From assembly GCF_019801965.1 (NCBI RefSeq), contig NZ_JAHVIA010000005.1, positions 62,001-126,000 on the forward strand: a DNA stretch of 64,000 bases. The letters are read 5' to 3'. This DNA is from Salipiger bermudensis (GTDB lineage: Bacteria > Pseudomonadota > Alphaproteobacteria > Rhodobacterales > Rhodobacteraceae). The notes below the pieces were generated by a model. The model made no database searches. It was not told where the DNA came from and saw only the letters and a list, made by a program, of their open reading frames with translations. The translations under genes and the position numbers were made by a program. How positions within the stretch are numbered: the first letter of the stretch is position 1; every line of letters starts with the position of its first letter. Positions 48,713 to 57,327 of this stretch are shown here, one piece after another.

Positions 48713-49183
48713 ATGTCCAAGGATCTCAAAGCCGAATTCTGGAGCCAACTGAAAGACGTGCGCGCCGGCCTGCTGGCTGCGGACGGCGAGCGCCCGGTGC
48801 CGATGTCGCCGCAGGGCGATGCCGAGGAGAAGGCGATCTGGTTCATCACCGCCAAGGGCAGCGCCGCCGACCGCGCCGCCGTGAGCGGCGGCGAAGCGTC
48901 TTTCCACGTCGCCGATTCGAAGGCCCATCTCTACGCCAACGTGTTCGGCAAGCTGGCCGTGGTGAATGACAGCGACAAGCTCGACGAGCTCTGGAACGCC
49001 TTCGCCGCCGCCTGGTTCGAGGATGGCCGCGACGACAGCGCCGTGCAGCTGGTGAAGTTCACCCCGCACGAGGCGGAGGTCTGGTCCGGTGATGGCGGCG
49101 CGAGCTTCCTCTACGAGATCGCCAAGGCCAATCTGACGGGTGACACGCCCGACGTTGGCGAGCATGGTCGCGTGGTCTTCTGA
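48713..49183 (+). CDS. PNPOx-like general stress protein
   Basis: A 156-residue split-barrel, FMN-binding protein of the pyridoxamine-5'-phosphate-oxidase-like (general stress protein 26) family. Seen: [20 protein letters not shown], the [20 protein letters not shown] stretch and the [18 protein letters not shown] end. AGGAGG lies before the ATG. It is divergent from ivd. Physiological substrate of this family is generally not known. Confidence 0.87.
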   Translation: MSKDLKAEFWSQLKDVRAGLLAADGERPVPMSPQGDAEEKAIWFITAKGSAADRAAVSGGEASFHVADSKAHLYANVFGKLAVVNDSDKLDELWNAFAAAWFEDGRDDSAVQLVKFTPHEAEVWSGDGGASFLYEIAKANLTGDTPDVGEHGRVVF

Positions 49184-49203
49184 ATCACTGCCAAGGAACG
49201 CCC

Positions 49204-49662
49204 ATGAAACAGCTCTGCCTCGCCGCCCTGCTCAGCCTGTCGCCCCTGATGACCCAAGCCGAGCAGGTCGGCGAGGTCGGGGTCGACTGGACCGGCAACG
49301 ATATCCTGATCGAAGCGGTCTCCGACCCCAAGGTCGAGGGCGTGACCTGCCACGTCGCCTATTTCGACCGCGGGCTGCTCGACCGGCTCTCCAAGGGCAA
49401 CTGGTTCGAGGACCCGTCGAACGCCTCGATCGCCTGCCGCCAGACCGGGCCGATCACGATCGGTGACATCGACCGCGGCGAGGATGGCGAGGACGTGTTC
49501 AGCGCCTCGCGCTCGATCATCTTCAAGAGCCTGCGGGTGAAGCGGATCTTCGATGAGGCCAACCAGACCCTGATCTACCTTGTGCATGCCAACGAACTGG
49601 TCGACGGCTCCGCCAAGCTCGCGATCTCGACCGTGCCGCTATACGGCTCTGGCGGCGAATAA
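49204..49662 (+). CDS. creA: CreA family periplasmic protein
   Basis: A 152-residue protein with a signal peptide ([19 protein letters not shown], cut before EQVGEVG). The mature sequence is a standard CreA protein: [17 protein letters not shown] and [14 protein letters not shown] hold the conserved cysteines, and [23 protein letters not shown] follows. Function unknown. Located 20 bp after the PNPOx-like gene, so likely in one transcript; a double hairpin follows at 49663. Confidence 0.92.
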   Translation: MKQLCLAALLSLSPLMTQAEQVGEVGVDWTGNDILIEAVSDPKVEGVTCHVAYFDRGLLDRLSKGNWFEDPSNASIACRQTGPITIGDIDRGEDGEDVFSASRSIIFKSLRVKRIFDEANQTLIYLVHANELVDGSAKLAISTVPLYGSGGE

Positions 49663-49697
49663 GGGGGCGCTGCCCCCTCTTGGCGCTCTTGCGCCAA
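49663..49697 (+). terminator. Double hairpin after creA
   Basis: GGGGGC (49663-49668), loop GCT, GCCCCC (49672-49677), then TTGGCGC (49680-49686), loop TCTT, GCGCCAA (49691-49697). Both stems are perfect; the T tracts (TCTT, TTC) are weak. Confidence 0.55.
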
Positions 49698-49750
49698 TTC
49701 ATCCCGAGGAATTTGGAAACCAGAGAAGGCAGGAGCGCCGCGCCCCTGGC

Positions 49751-49782
49751 TTCTCTTCGTCAAAAATACTCCCGCCGGAGGC
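49751..49782 (+). repeat. Interspersed repeat, copy C
   Basis: TTCTCTTCGTC, then AAAAATACTCCCGCCGGAGGC: same layout as copy A with a GCC-GGA-GGC end, more diverged in the box. Lies in the gap between creA and the monooxygenase gene. Confidence 0.65.
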
Positions 49783-49830
49783 AGGCCGAAGATCGCGGCC
49801 GGGCGCCTCGCGGGAGCTATGCGGGGCAGC

Positions 49831-51009
49831 TCAGCCAGCCATGGTGGTAACGTCGTGGCCATAGATCCAGTCGAACTGGTGGATCAGGCGGTCGGGCGCG
49901 AGACGGCCGGCGAGCCCCAGCCCCAGATGCGCGGCGCCACGGACGAGCGGATTGCGCAGGTGGTATTTCCACGCGTTTCCATTCGCCGCCGCGACAATCC
50001 GCTCGCAGCGCGGCCGGCGCCGCTCCTGGTAGCGGTGAAGGGCAGCACCCAGGTCGGGCCCGGCGTCGAGCAGTGCCGCGAGCGACCACGCATCTTCGAG
50101 CGCCATGTTGGCGCCCTGCGCCATGAAGGGCAGCGTCGGGTGCGCCGCATCGCCGAGCAGCGCCAGACCCTCGCCGTGCCAGGCCCGCGCCACGGGGTGC
50201 CGGAACAGTCCCCAGAGCCCGACCCGCTCGACCGCGTTCAGCATCACCGGAACATCGCCGCCGAAGTCCGCGAAGGCGGCGCGGAGATTGGCGGGGGCGT
50301 CCTCGTGGGCCCAGCCCTCCTCGGCCCAGGCGTCACGCTCCTGCGCGGCGACGAGATTGACCTGCGATCCATCGCGCAAGGGGTAGCTCACCAGGTGCTG
50401 CCCCGGCCCCATGTGGACCTGCGCCTCGGGCGGGTGTCCGGTCAGGTTGGGGATCACCGCGCGCCAGGCCACTTGCCGGGTAAAGAACGGCGCCGCATCG
50501 CCGCTGAGCGCGCCGCGGATCACCGAGTGCAGTCCGTCGGCGCCGATGACGAGATCGGCGTTTACCGTATCGCCATTGGCCAGCGACAGCTCCGGGCGGG
50601 TTCCGGGTGTGACGCCCGTAACCTTCTGCAGTAGGCGGATCGTCACCCCGGCGGCGCGCGCCGCCTCGGCGAGCAGCTCGATCAGGTCGGCGCGGTGCAC
50701 AAAGTAATAGCCCTGCGAGGCGGGCAACCGGTCGAGATCGAGCCGCGTCACCTCGGCCCCGGCGCGGTAATCGCGCAGGCTCACGGCGCGGGCCCGGCAG
50801 GAGCGCGCGCGCAGTGCGTCGCCGAGCCCCAGCGCCTCGATCACCCGCAGCCCGTTCGGGCTTACCTGGATGCCCGCGCCGACCTCGGTGATCGCGCCGG
50901 CCTGCTCCAGCACCCGCACCTCGGCGCCGCGCTGGCGCAGCGCCAGCGCGGCTGCCAGCCCGCCGATGCCGCCACCCGCGACGATGATCTGCCGCCCGTT
51001 CAGCCCCAT
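49831..51009 (-). CDS. FAD-dependent aromatic hydroxylase-like monooxygenase
   Basis: A 392-residue class A flavoprotein monooxygenase, most like salicylate/6-hydroxynicotinate-type hydroxylases. FAD motif VAGGGIGGLAAALALRQRG (about residues 9-27), the DG motif VIGADGLHSVIRGAL, and GDAAHPTLPFMAQGANMALED (GD motif) are all intact. The ATG at 51009 (MGLNGRQII) is the start; an upstream Arg-rich frame is not convincing. Not obviously in an aromatic catabolic cluster here. Substrate unknown. Confidence 0.9.
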   Translation of the reverse strand: MGLNGRQIIVAGGGIGGLAAALALRQRGAEVRVLEQAGAITEVGAGIQVSPNGLRVIEALGLGDALRARSCRARAVSLRDYRAGAEVTRLDLDRLPASQGYYFVHRADLIELLAEAARAAGVTIRLLQKVTGVTPGTRPELSLANGDTVNADLVIGADGLHSVIRGALSGDAAPFFTRQVAWRAVIPNLTGHPPEAQVHMGPGQHLVSYPLRDGSQVNLVAAQERDAWAEEGWAHEDAPANLRAAFADFGGDVPVMLNAVERVGLWGLFRHPVARAWHGEGLALLGDAAHPTLPFMAQGANMALEDAWSLAALLDAGPDLGAALHRYQERRRPRCERIVAAANGNAWKYHLRNPLVRGAAHLGLGLAGRLAPDRLIHQFDWIYGHDVTTMAG

Positions 51010-51135
51010 GCCGTGTCTCCCCTGGCGCCGCCGGACCCGCGGTCCGGGGCGTAGACGCAAAACGCCGAGGCAATCGCCCCGGCGCCCTGTGTGTCATGTC
51101 GGTCGTGGCGGCCGACAATTGGCCGCCCGCCGGTC

Positions 51136-51558
51136 TCAGTCGTCGCGATGCACCTTCTCGCGGCGCTCGTGACGTTCCTGAGCCTCGAGGCTCATGGTCG
51201 CGATCGGGCGTGCGTCGAGGCGCTTGAGCGAGATGGGCTCGCCGGTGACCTCGCAATAGCCGTATTCCCCCTCGTCGATGCGGCGCAGGGCCGAGTCGAT
51301 CTTCGACACCAGCTTGCGCTGACGATCGCGGGTGCGCAGCTCGAGCGCACGGTCGGTCTCTTCGCTGGCGCGGTCGGTGACGTCGGGGATGTTTCGCGTG
51401 GCTTCCTGCAGGGCCTCGATGGTGTCGCGGCTTTCGGCAAGAATGTCGTTCTTCCAGGCAATCAACTTGCGGCGGAAATATTCGAGCTGACGCTCGTTCA
51501 TGAACGGCTCGTCCTCGGCGGGACGGTAATCGTCCGGTAGGAAGGTTTCGGGCTTCAT
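51136..51558 (-). CDS. dksA: DksA-family protein without the four-cysteine zinc finger
   Basis: A 140-residue DksA: coiled-coil (about residues 24-95) with the functional tip IPDVTDRASEETD (the conserved DxxDxA), then a globular end. It binds the secondary channel of RNA polymerase and works with ppGpp at promoters. The canonical C-x2-C...C-x2-C site is YCEVTGEP...TMSLEA, with only Cys102 left, so no zinc finger can form. One-cysteine DksA paralogues are known in Pseudomonas (DksA2). The start at 51558 is fixed by MKPETFLPDDYRP. Confidence 0.9.
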   Translation of the reverse strand: MKPETFLPDDYRPAEDEPFMNERQLEYFRRKLIAWKNDILAESRDTIEALQEATRNIPDVTDRASEETDRALELRTRDRQRKLVSKIDSALRRIDEGEYGYCEVTGEPISLKRLDARPIATMSLEAQERHERREKVHRDD

Positions 51559-52018
51559 TTCTGCTCCCTCTGAAAAGCCGGCCCACCGATCCGGTTGACC
51601 CTGAACAGCGCCGGCACCCCTTGCGAGGCTGGAACTATCCCAAGGCCGACAGGTTGTCACTACACAATCATGCGCTGCGGGGTTGAATCGCGGCATTCGC
51701 ACACCAAGTAATCGCTGCTTTGACCGCGCCCTCGTGACAGTCCCTGCGGCCGATAGCGATTGTCCTGATTTCTCAGGTAAAATCAAAACTCTCCCGTTGA
51801 TACTTTCAGCCCGCAATGCGGCCCTTGGCTGCCCAGGCCGGCCACGGCCGCGCCCGCCATCCGGGCCGGCGAGACGCTGGAAACACCCCCGTGGGAGCGC
51901 TTCCCCAAGGGCAACGATGCCCGCACCACGCGCAGGAGGCCTGCCGCCATCCGCTGCGCGCTTGCATGGCTGCATCACGGTCTTTATCCCCGGTGGAGAA
52001 ACCTTTTCGGAGACCACG
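51559..52018. other. Divergent gap between dksA and the MoxR-type gene
   Basis: 460 bp with no convincing gene; the MoxR frame stays open into it but with no ATG that has a ribosome binding site before 52019. Relatively AT-rich stretches at 51640-51720 and 51775-51810 (for example CAGGTAAAATCAAAAC) are the probable promoters of dksA and moxR. I see no clear -35/-10 pairs. Confidence 0.5.
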
Positions 52019-52861
<843 letters not shown>

Positions 52862-52867
52862 GGCGGC

Positions 52868-53476
52868 TCACGCGTCGAGCAGTTCGCGCAGTGCGCGGCG
52901 CTGGCTGCGGCGACGGATCTGCCGGGTGAGCACGTCCGAGGGCCGGAAGCGTAGGTCTTCGCCCTCGCCGCCTTCGATCTCGTATCGCTTGTAGCCTCCC
53001 GACAGGCGATGCGCCTGTTGCGAGGCCACCATCACCGTGATCGTCACCGCTCGGCACTGCTCGAGTGTCAGCTCTTCGCCGGTCCGGCGGGCGGCGCGCT
53101 CGACGATCCGGCGCAGCGAGCCGATATCGAGCGCCTCGCCGCCAGCCAATGGACCTTCGCTGGTCATGTCGCGGAAATCGCCCCCCAGCGGATCGTCGTC
53201 CTCGACACGATCGGTGACCAGAGCCGAGCGGCTCTCCTCGCCGAAATCGAGGTCAATCTTGACCGCAAGCACATAGGCGGTGTCAGAGCCCATGTTGGTC
53301 ACAAGACAGCGGGCATCTCCGCCCTGCGCCGCGGCCATGCCGATATGGATCACCGTGCGGTTCGAGCGTCGGAAGCTGACGAAGAAGAGCTGCAGGTAGG
53401 CGATCCAGATCACCAGCATCGCGGCGTTCAGCACGGCGCTCAAAGCGCCCGAGTTCTGCGTGATCCAGCCCCACAT
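52868..53476 (-). CDS. Single-helix membrane protein of unknown function
   Basis: A 202-residue protein with one N-terminal membrane segment (AVLNAAMLVIWIAYLQLFFVSF, in parts, about residues 11-32) and a soluble domain with GGDARCLVTNMGSDTAYVLAV (beta-rich), then a very basic C-terminus (TRQIRRRSQRRALREL). The start MWGWITQNSG at 53476 is chosen because it begins the membrane segment. Convergent with the MoxR gene (7 bp apart). No family recognised. Confidence 0.75.
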   Translation of the reverse strand: MWGWITQNSGALSAVLNAAMLVIWIAYLQLFFVSFRRSNRTVIHIGMAAAQGGDARCLVTNMGSDTAYVLAVKIDLDFGEESRSALVTDRVEDDDPLGGDFRDMTSEGPLAGGEALDIGSLRRIVERAARRTGEELTLEQCRAVTITVMVASQQAHRLSGGYKRYEIEGGEGEDLRFRPSDVLTRQIRRRSQRRALRELLDA

Positions 53477-53606
53477 CCGGACGCCTCCATGTGCCGTTCG
53501 CCAGCGTTCACCCGCCCAACGCGGACTTGGCGCTGGCGTTCCTGACGCGGACCCGGGGTCTTCGGCACTTGCGAGCTGACGCATCGCGCGGGAGCTGCCG
53601 CGCGGC

Positions 53607-54065
53607 TCAGTCGAGATCGCGCCGCATCGTCGCCATGCCGTTCTTCTCGCTCAGGATCTCGTATCCCGCGGCCTCGTAGATGCGCATCGCGGGCGCGTTG
53701 TCGGTCTCGCATTTGAGCGTGATGGTGAGCGCGCCGAGATCGCGCGCCGCCGCTTCGATCCAGCTGGCCAGCAGATGGCCGGTGCCGCCGCGCATCTCCT
53801 CTGCAACGAAGACGTAGGTCAGGTGCCGGACCTCGGGGCCGATGCCCACGCGCAGGGCGAAGAAGCCGACCTCGGTGCCGTCGGCATCGACAAGGTAGAA
53901 GCTCTCGTCATCCATTTCGCCCAGCCATTTCTCCTGCCATTCGGCCGGGTCGAAGGGCTGCTTGGCATTGGGGTTCACCAGCGTCAGCGCCTCGGGCTCG
54001 GCCAGCAGCCGGGCTAGCGGCGCGAGGTCGGTCTCGACATTTCGTCGTATCGTCAGATCGGTCAT
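53607..54065 (-). CDS. GNAT family acetyltransferase
   Basis: A 152-residue N-acetyltransferase. The acetyl-CoA motif A is modified (RHLTYVFVAEEMRGGTGHLLASW; the usual Q/RxxGxG/A is RGGTGH), and CETDNAPAMRIYEAAGYE closes the fold. AGAGG lies before the ATG at 54065. Substrate unknown. Standalone gene. Confidence 0.85.
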   Translation of the reverse strand: MTDLTIRRNVETDLAPLARLLAEPEALTLVNPNAKQPFDPAEWQEKWLGEMDDESFYLVDADGTEVGFFALRVGIGPEVRHLTYVFVAEEMRGGTGHLLASWIEAAARDLGALTITLKCETDNAPAMRIYEAAGYEILSEKNGMATMRRDLD

Positions 54066-54179
54066 CGGCATCCTCTCGGGCGGTTCGAACGAGTCACGGA
54101 CGCGTGCCGAACATGCCGGGAGGGGCGAGATCAACCCTGTCGGGGACGGAAATTGCGCGGGCAGCGGCCTGCCGCCGGC

Positions 54180-55259
54180 TCAGCTCTTCACCGGGAAGAC
54201 AAAGCAGCGGTTGCGCCGCACCGTCAGCCACATCGGCGTGCCGGGCTTGGGGATGAAGACGTTGGGCACCGTCACCTTCAGCACCTCGTCGTTGAAATCC
54301 ATGCGGAACTCGACAAGGCTCTCCGAGCCCATGAAGCGCGCCCGCTCGACGACGCCGCGCGCCGGGGTGCCGGCAAGCTCGGTCGGGTGCGGGCCGCGGC
54401 CGTTGCGGTCGAAATCGATGCTGACATGCTGGGGGCGGAAGACGATGTCGACCTGCCCGCCATCGGGCACCCCCGGCGCGAGGAAGGCGCCGAAGGGCGT
54501 CTGCGTGAGCGCGCCCTGAACTTCGCCGCGCAGCACGTTGATATCGCTGAAGAACGCAACCGCGGCCTTGTCGGCGGGGTTGTTGTAGATGTTGTAGGGC
54601 GCGCCGCGCTGGACGATGCGCCCGTCGCGCATCAGGGCGATCTCGTCGGCCATGCGCATCGCCTCTTCCGGCTCGTGGGTGACCAGCAAAACCGAGGCGC
54701 CTTCCTCTTTCAGCAGCGCCAGCGTCTCGTCGCGGATGCCGTCGCGCAGGCGGTTGTCGAGCCCCGAGAAGGGCTCGTCCATCAGCATGATCTTGGGCCG
54801 CGGCGCCAGCGCGCGGGCCAGCGCCACGCGCTGCTGCTCGCCGCCCGAAAGCTGGTGCGGGAACTCGTCGATGTAATGCGACAGCCCCACCCGCTCGAGC
54901 AGCTCACCGGCGCGCTTGCGCTTGTCGGCCTTGCCGCCCTTGAGCCCGAAGGCCACGTTGTCACCCACCGACAGATGCGGGAACAGCGCGAAATCCTGAA
55001 ACATCAGCCCGATCTGCCGCCGCTCCGGCGGCACCCGGAAGACGGTGTCGCAGATTAGCTTGCCGTCGACATGGATCTCGCCCTCGTCCTGCATGTCGAC
55101 ACCGGCGATCATCCGCAGCGTCGTCGACTTGCCGCAGCCCGAAGGACCGAGCAGGCAGGTGACATGGCCGGGCTGGATGGTCAGAGAAACGTCGTCCACC
55201 ACCCGGCGCCCCTCGAAGCGACGCACGAGATTTCGGATTTCCAGCCGGGGTGTCTGCAA
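54180..55259 (-). CDS. Orphan ABC transporter ATPase (FbpC/PotA type)
   Basis: A 359-residue ATPase: Walker A GPSGCGKST (38-46), Q-loop MFQDFALFPH, signature LSGGEQ (137-142), Walker B IMLMDEP (157-163), and a C-terminal TOBE-type domain (about 285-355). Such ATPases power ferric iron, polyamine or sugar importers. The start is a TTG at 55259 with AAGGCAGG upstream, since no ATG fits; the ATG-containing longer frame has no site. No permease or binding-protein gene adjoins, so partners must be elsewhere. Confidence 0.88.
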   Translation of the reverse strand: MQTPRLEIRNLVRRFEGRRVVDDVSLTIQPGHVTCLLGPSGCGKSTTLRMIAGVDMQDEGEIHVDGKLICDTVFRVPPERRQIGLMFQDFALFPHLSVGDNVAFGLKGGKADKRKRAGELLERVGLSHYIDEFPHQLSGGEQQRVALARALAPRPKIMLMDEPFSGLDNRLRDGIRDETLALLKEEGASVLLVTHEPEEAMRMADEIALMRDGRIVQRGAPYNIYNNPADKAAVAFFSDINVLRGEVQGALTQTPFGAFLAPGVPDGGQVDIVFRPQHVSIDFDRNGRGPHPTELAGTPARGVVERARFMGSESLVEFRMDFNDEVLKVTVPNVFIPKPGTPMWLTVRRNRCFVFPVKS

Positions 55260-55349
55260 GGTGCCTGCCTTCCGTCTTTTCCGAGCGAAGATATCGGAAT
55301 TCCGGCAGCGATTACCAGCGCCATCCGGTCGCGGCAAGCGCGCGCCGCG

Positions 55350-55907
55350 TCAACCGGCCTCGGCCGCCTTCTCCAGAGCCTTGGCAAGCCGCGGCAGCCG
55401 CGCCTTCTTGAGCAGCGCGCGCATCGTCCAGTCCTCGCCCGAGAGACGGCGCGCCTCGGCCAGAACGCCTTCGCAAGCCTCGCGCACGAGCCCCGGCTGG
55501 GCCTCGAAGAGCCCGCGCAGAAAGCCATCCGCATCGACGCGGGAGACGCCCTCTTCGGCCAGCACGCCACGCGGGAAGTCCTTGGCGTTCTCGGTGACGA
55601 TGACATCGGCGCTGCCCGCCACCGCGGCGGCGAGCACGTGGATGTCGTTCGCGTCGGGCAGCCAGAGGCGCTGCTCGAGCGACGGCTTCCAGCGCACCTC
55701 GGCCTTGGGCCAAGCCGCCCGGACCTGCGCGATCTCGCCGCGCGCCTGCACCTCGCCCAAGGGGCCTAGCTTGCGCGACGCCAGCGCCCATTCCTCGAGG
55801 ATGCGCGCCGACCAGAGCGGCTCGAACACGCCTTGCGCGGCGACGCCCAGAAGCACCTCGCGCATCACCGTGGGGTAGATCACGCAGGTGTCGAGCAGCA
55901 CCTTCAC
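55350..55907 (-). CDS. PIN-domain protein
   Basis: A 185-residue PIN-domain protein: LLDTCVIYP (first Asp, residue 6), ARILEEWALASRKLG (conserved Glu) and LPDANDIHVLAAAVAGSADVIVTENAKDFP (further acidic residues) form the nuclease site. PIN proteins are usually toxins or RNases. No antitoxin gene is adjacent: upstream is the RlmI-type gene (overlap 4 bp). The extended C-terminus (about 50 residues) is also found in chromosomal PIN proteins of alphaproteobacteria. Activity unproven. Confidence 0.82.
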   Translation of the reverse strand: MKVLLDTCVIYPTVMREVLLGVAAQGVFEPLWSARILEEWALASRKLGPLGEVQARGEIAQVRAAWPKAEVRWKPSLEQRLWLPDANDIHVLAAAVAGSADVIVTENAKDFPRGVLAEEGVSRVDADGFLRGLFEAQPGLVREACEGVLAEARRLSGEDWTMRALLKKARLPRLAKALEKAAEAG

Positions 55908-57100
55908 AGGCGGAAGACCAGCGCCTTGAGATAGCCGCTCTCGGCGAGCTGCGGCATCAGCGGGTGATCCGGCCCGGCAAAGCCGGTGTGGATCAGCTGA
56001 GCGCGCCGCCCGGCCCGGCCGATGCCGCGCAGGCAGGCGCCGGTGAAGCTCGACAGGTCCGCCGCGTGCGAGCAGGAGCAGAGCACAAGGTAGCCGCCCT
56101 CCTCGACCAGCGGCGCCGAGAGCCGCGCGACCTTCTCATAGGCGCGCAGGCCGGCGTCGAGCGCGGGCTTGGCCGGCGCGAAGGCGGGCGGGTCGCAGAT
56201 CACCAGACCGAAGCTCTCGCCCTCCTCACCAAGCGCGGTGAGCGTGTTGAATGCATCGCCCTGACGCGTCGAGAAGCGCTCACCCGCGCCCATGCGGCTG
56301 GCGCCCTCCTCGGCCAGCGCCAGTGCCGGGGCCGATCCGTCGACCGAGAGCGCCTCTGTCGCGCCACCTGCCAGCGCCGCCAGCGCGAAGCCGCCCACGT
56401 GGCTAAACACGTCAAGCACGCGCTGGCCATGTGCCAGCCGCGCCGCGAAGGCATGGTTCGGGCGCTGGTCGTAGAACAGGCCGGTCTTCTGGCCGCCGGT
56501 GAGGTCGGCCATGTAGGTGGCGCCGTTCATCTCCACCGGCAGCGGCGCCTCGGGCGCGGCGCCCAGCAGCACCGCGTCGGCATCGTCGAGCCCTTCGAGC
56601 TGGCGCCCGCGCGAGCCGGCATTCTTGAGGATGTTGACCACGCCGGTGACCTCGGCCAGCGCCTCGGTCAGCTCCGGCAGCAGCGCCTCGGCCCAGGCGG
56701 CGTTCGGCTGCAGCACGCAGGTGTCGCCGAAGCGGTCGATGATGACGCCGGGCAGACCGTCGGCCTCGGCATGGACAACCCGGTAGAACGGCGCGGCAAA
56801 CAACCGCTCGCGCAGTTCGAGCGCGCGGCTCAGCTTGGCCCTCAGCCAGTCGCGGCCGATCTCGATCTCGGTGTCGCGCTCGAGCATGCGCCCGGCGATC
56901 TTCGAGGCCGGCGTGACGCCGACCAGCCCCACGGGCTTGCGCTCGCCATCCTCGAGCACCGCGATGGTGCCGGGGGCAAGCCCCTTGGTGCGCCGGTCGA
57001 GCACCAGCTCGTTGGCATAGATCCACGGAAACCCGCGACGGATGGCGCGGGCGTTGGCTTTGGGCGTCAGACGGACGACAGGCAAGGTATCAGAGCTCAT
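55904..57100 (-). CDS. rlmI: RlmI-type class I rRNA methyltransferase
   Basis: A 398-residue SAM-dependent methyltransferase of the 23S rRNA m5C1962 family. PUA domain at residues 1-80 (FPWIYANELVLDRRTKGLAPG), a central domain, and a Rossmann core: VLDVFSHVGGFALAALAGGA (SAM site), VICDPPAFAPAKP and CSCSHAADL (catalytic cysteines). Start MSSDTLPVVR at 57100. Overlaps the PIN gene by 4 bp; divergent from edd. Confidence 0.9.
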   Translation of the reverse strand: MSSDTLPVVRLTPKANARAIRRGFPWIYANELVLDRRTKGLAPGTIAVLEDGERKPVGLVGVTPASKIAGRMLERDTEIEIGRDWLRAKLSRALELRERLFAAPFYRVVHAEADGLPGVIIDRFGDTCVLQPNAAWAEALLPELTEALAEVTGVVNILKNAGSRGRQLEGLDDADAVLLGAAPEAPLPVEMNGATYMADLTGGQKTGLFYDQRPNHAFAARLAHGQRVLDVFSHVGGFALAALAGGATEALSVDGSAPALALAEEGASRMGAGERFSTRQGDAFNTLTALGEEGESFGLVICDPPAFAPAKPALDAGLRAYEKVARLSAPLVEEGGYLVLCSCSHAADLSSFTGACLRGIGRAGRRAQLIHTGFAGPDHPLMPQLAESGYLKALVFRL

Positions 57101-57247
57101 GCCGCCCCTATAGCGCGGGCGCATGGGCGCGGGAAGCGGGGAAATCGGCGCGGCCCCCGCGCCTCCCGGGGAACAGCGCGGCATTTTGCGGCGTTTTGCT
57201 CCCGTACCGGCCCCGGCGCCCGCGCGCAGCCACACGCGCGCTTTACT

Positions 57248-57273
57248 GATAGCGCTAACCGCGTTAAACGCGG
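57248..57273. promoter_or_regulatory. Candidate LacI-type operator and second palindrome upstream of edd
   Basis: GATAGCGCTAAC (57248-57259) contains the perfect palindrome TAGCGCTA, the centre typical of LacI/GalR-family operators (e.g. GntR-like gluconate regulators). Next to it is CCGCGTT-A-AACGCGG (57259-57273), a 7-1-7 palindrome. Both lie 55-80 bp before the edd start. Confidence 0.5.
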
Positions 57274-57327
57274 GGCCAGCGATGTCTCGCCATCCGGGCG
57301 GGACGGCCAGTCAAAGGGAGAGCTTCC

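Noticed and set aside
51683-52018. N-terminal extension of the MoxR protein
   Set aside because: Its sequence is Arg/Pro/Ser-rich and out of character; the ATG at 52019 has a good ribosome site and matches the usual MoxR start.
55350-55907. Toxin-antitoxin module with the PIN protein
   Set aside because: No small antitoxin gene is found on either side.
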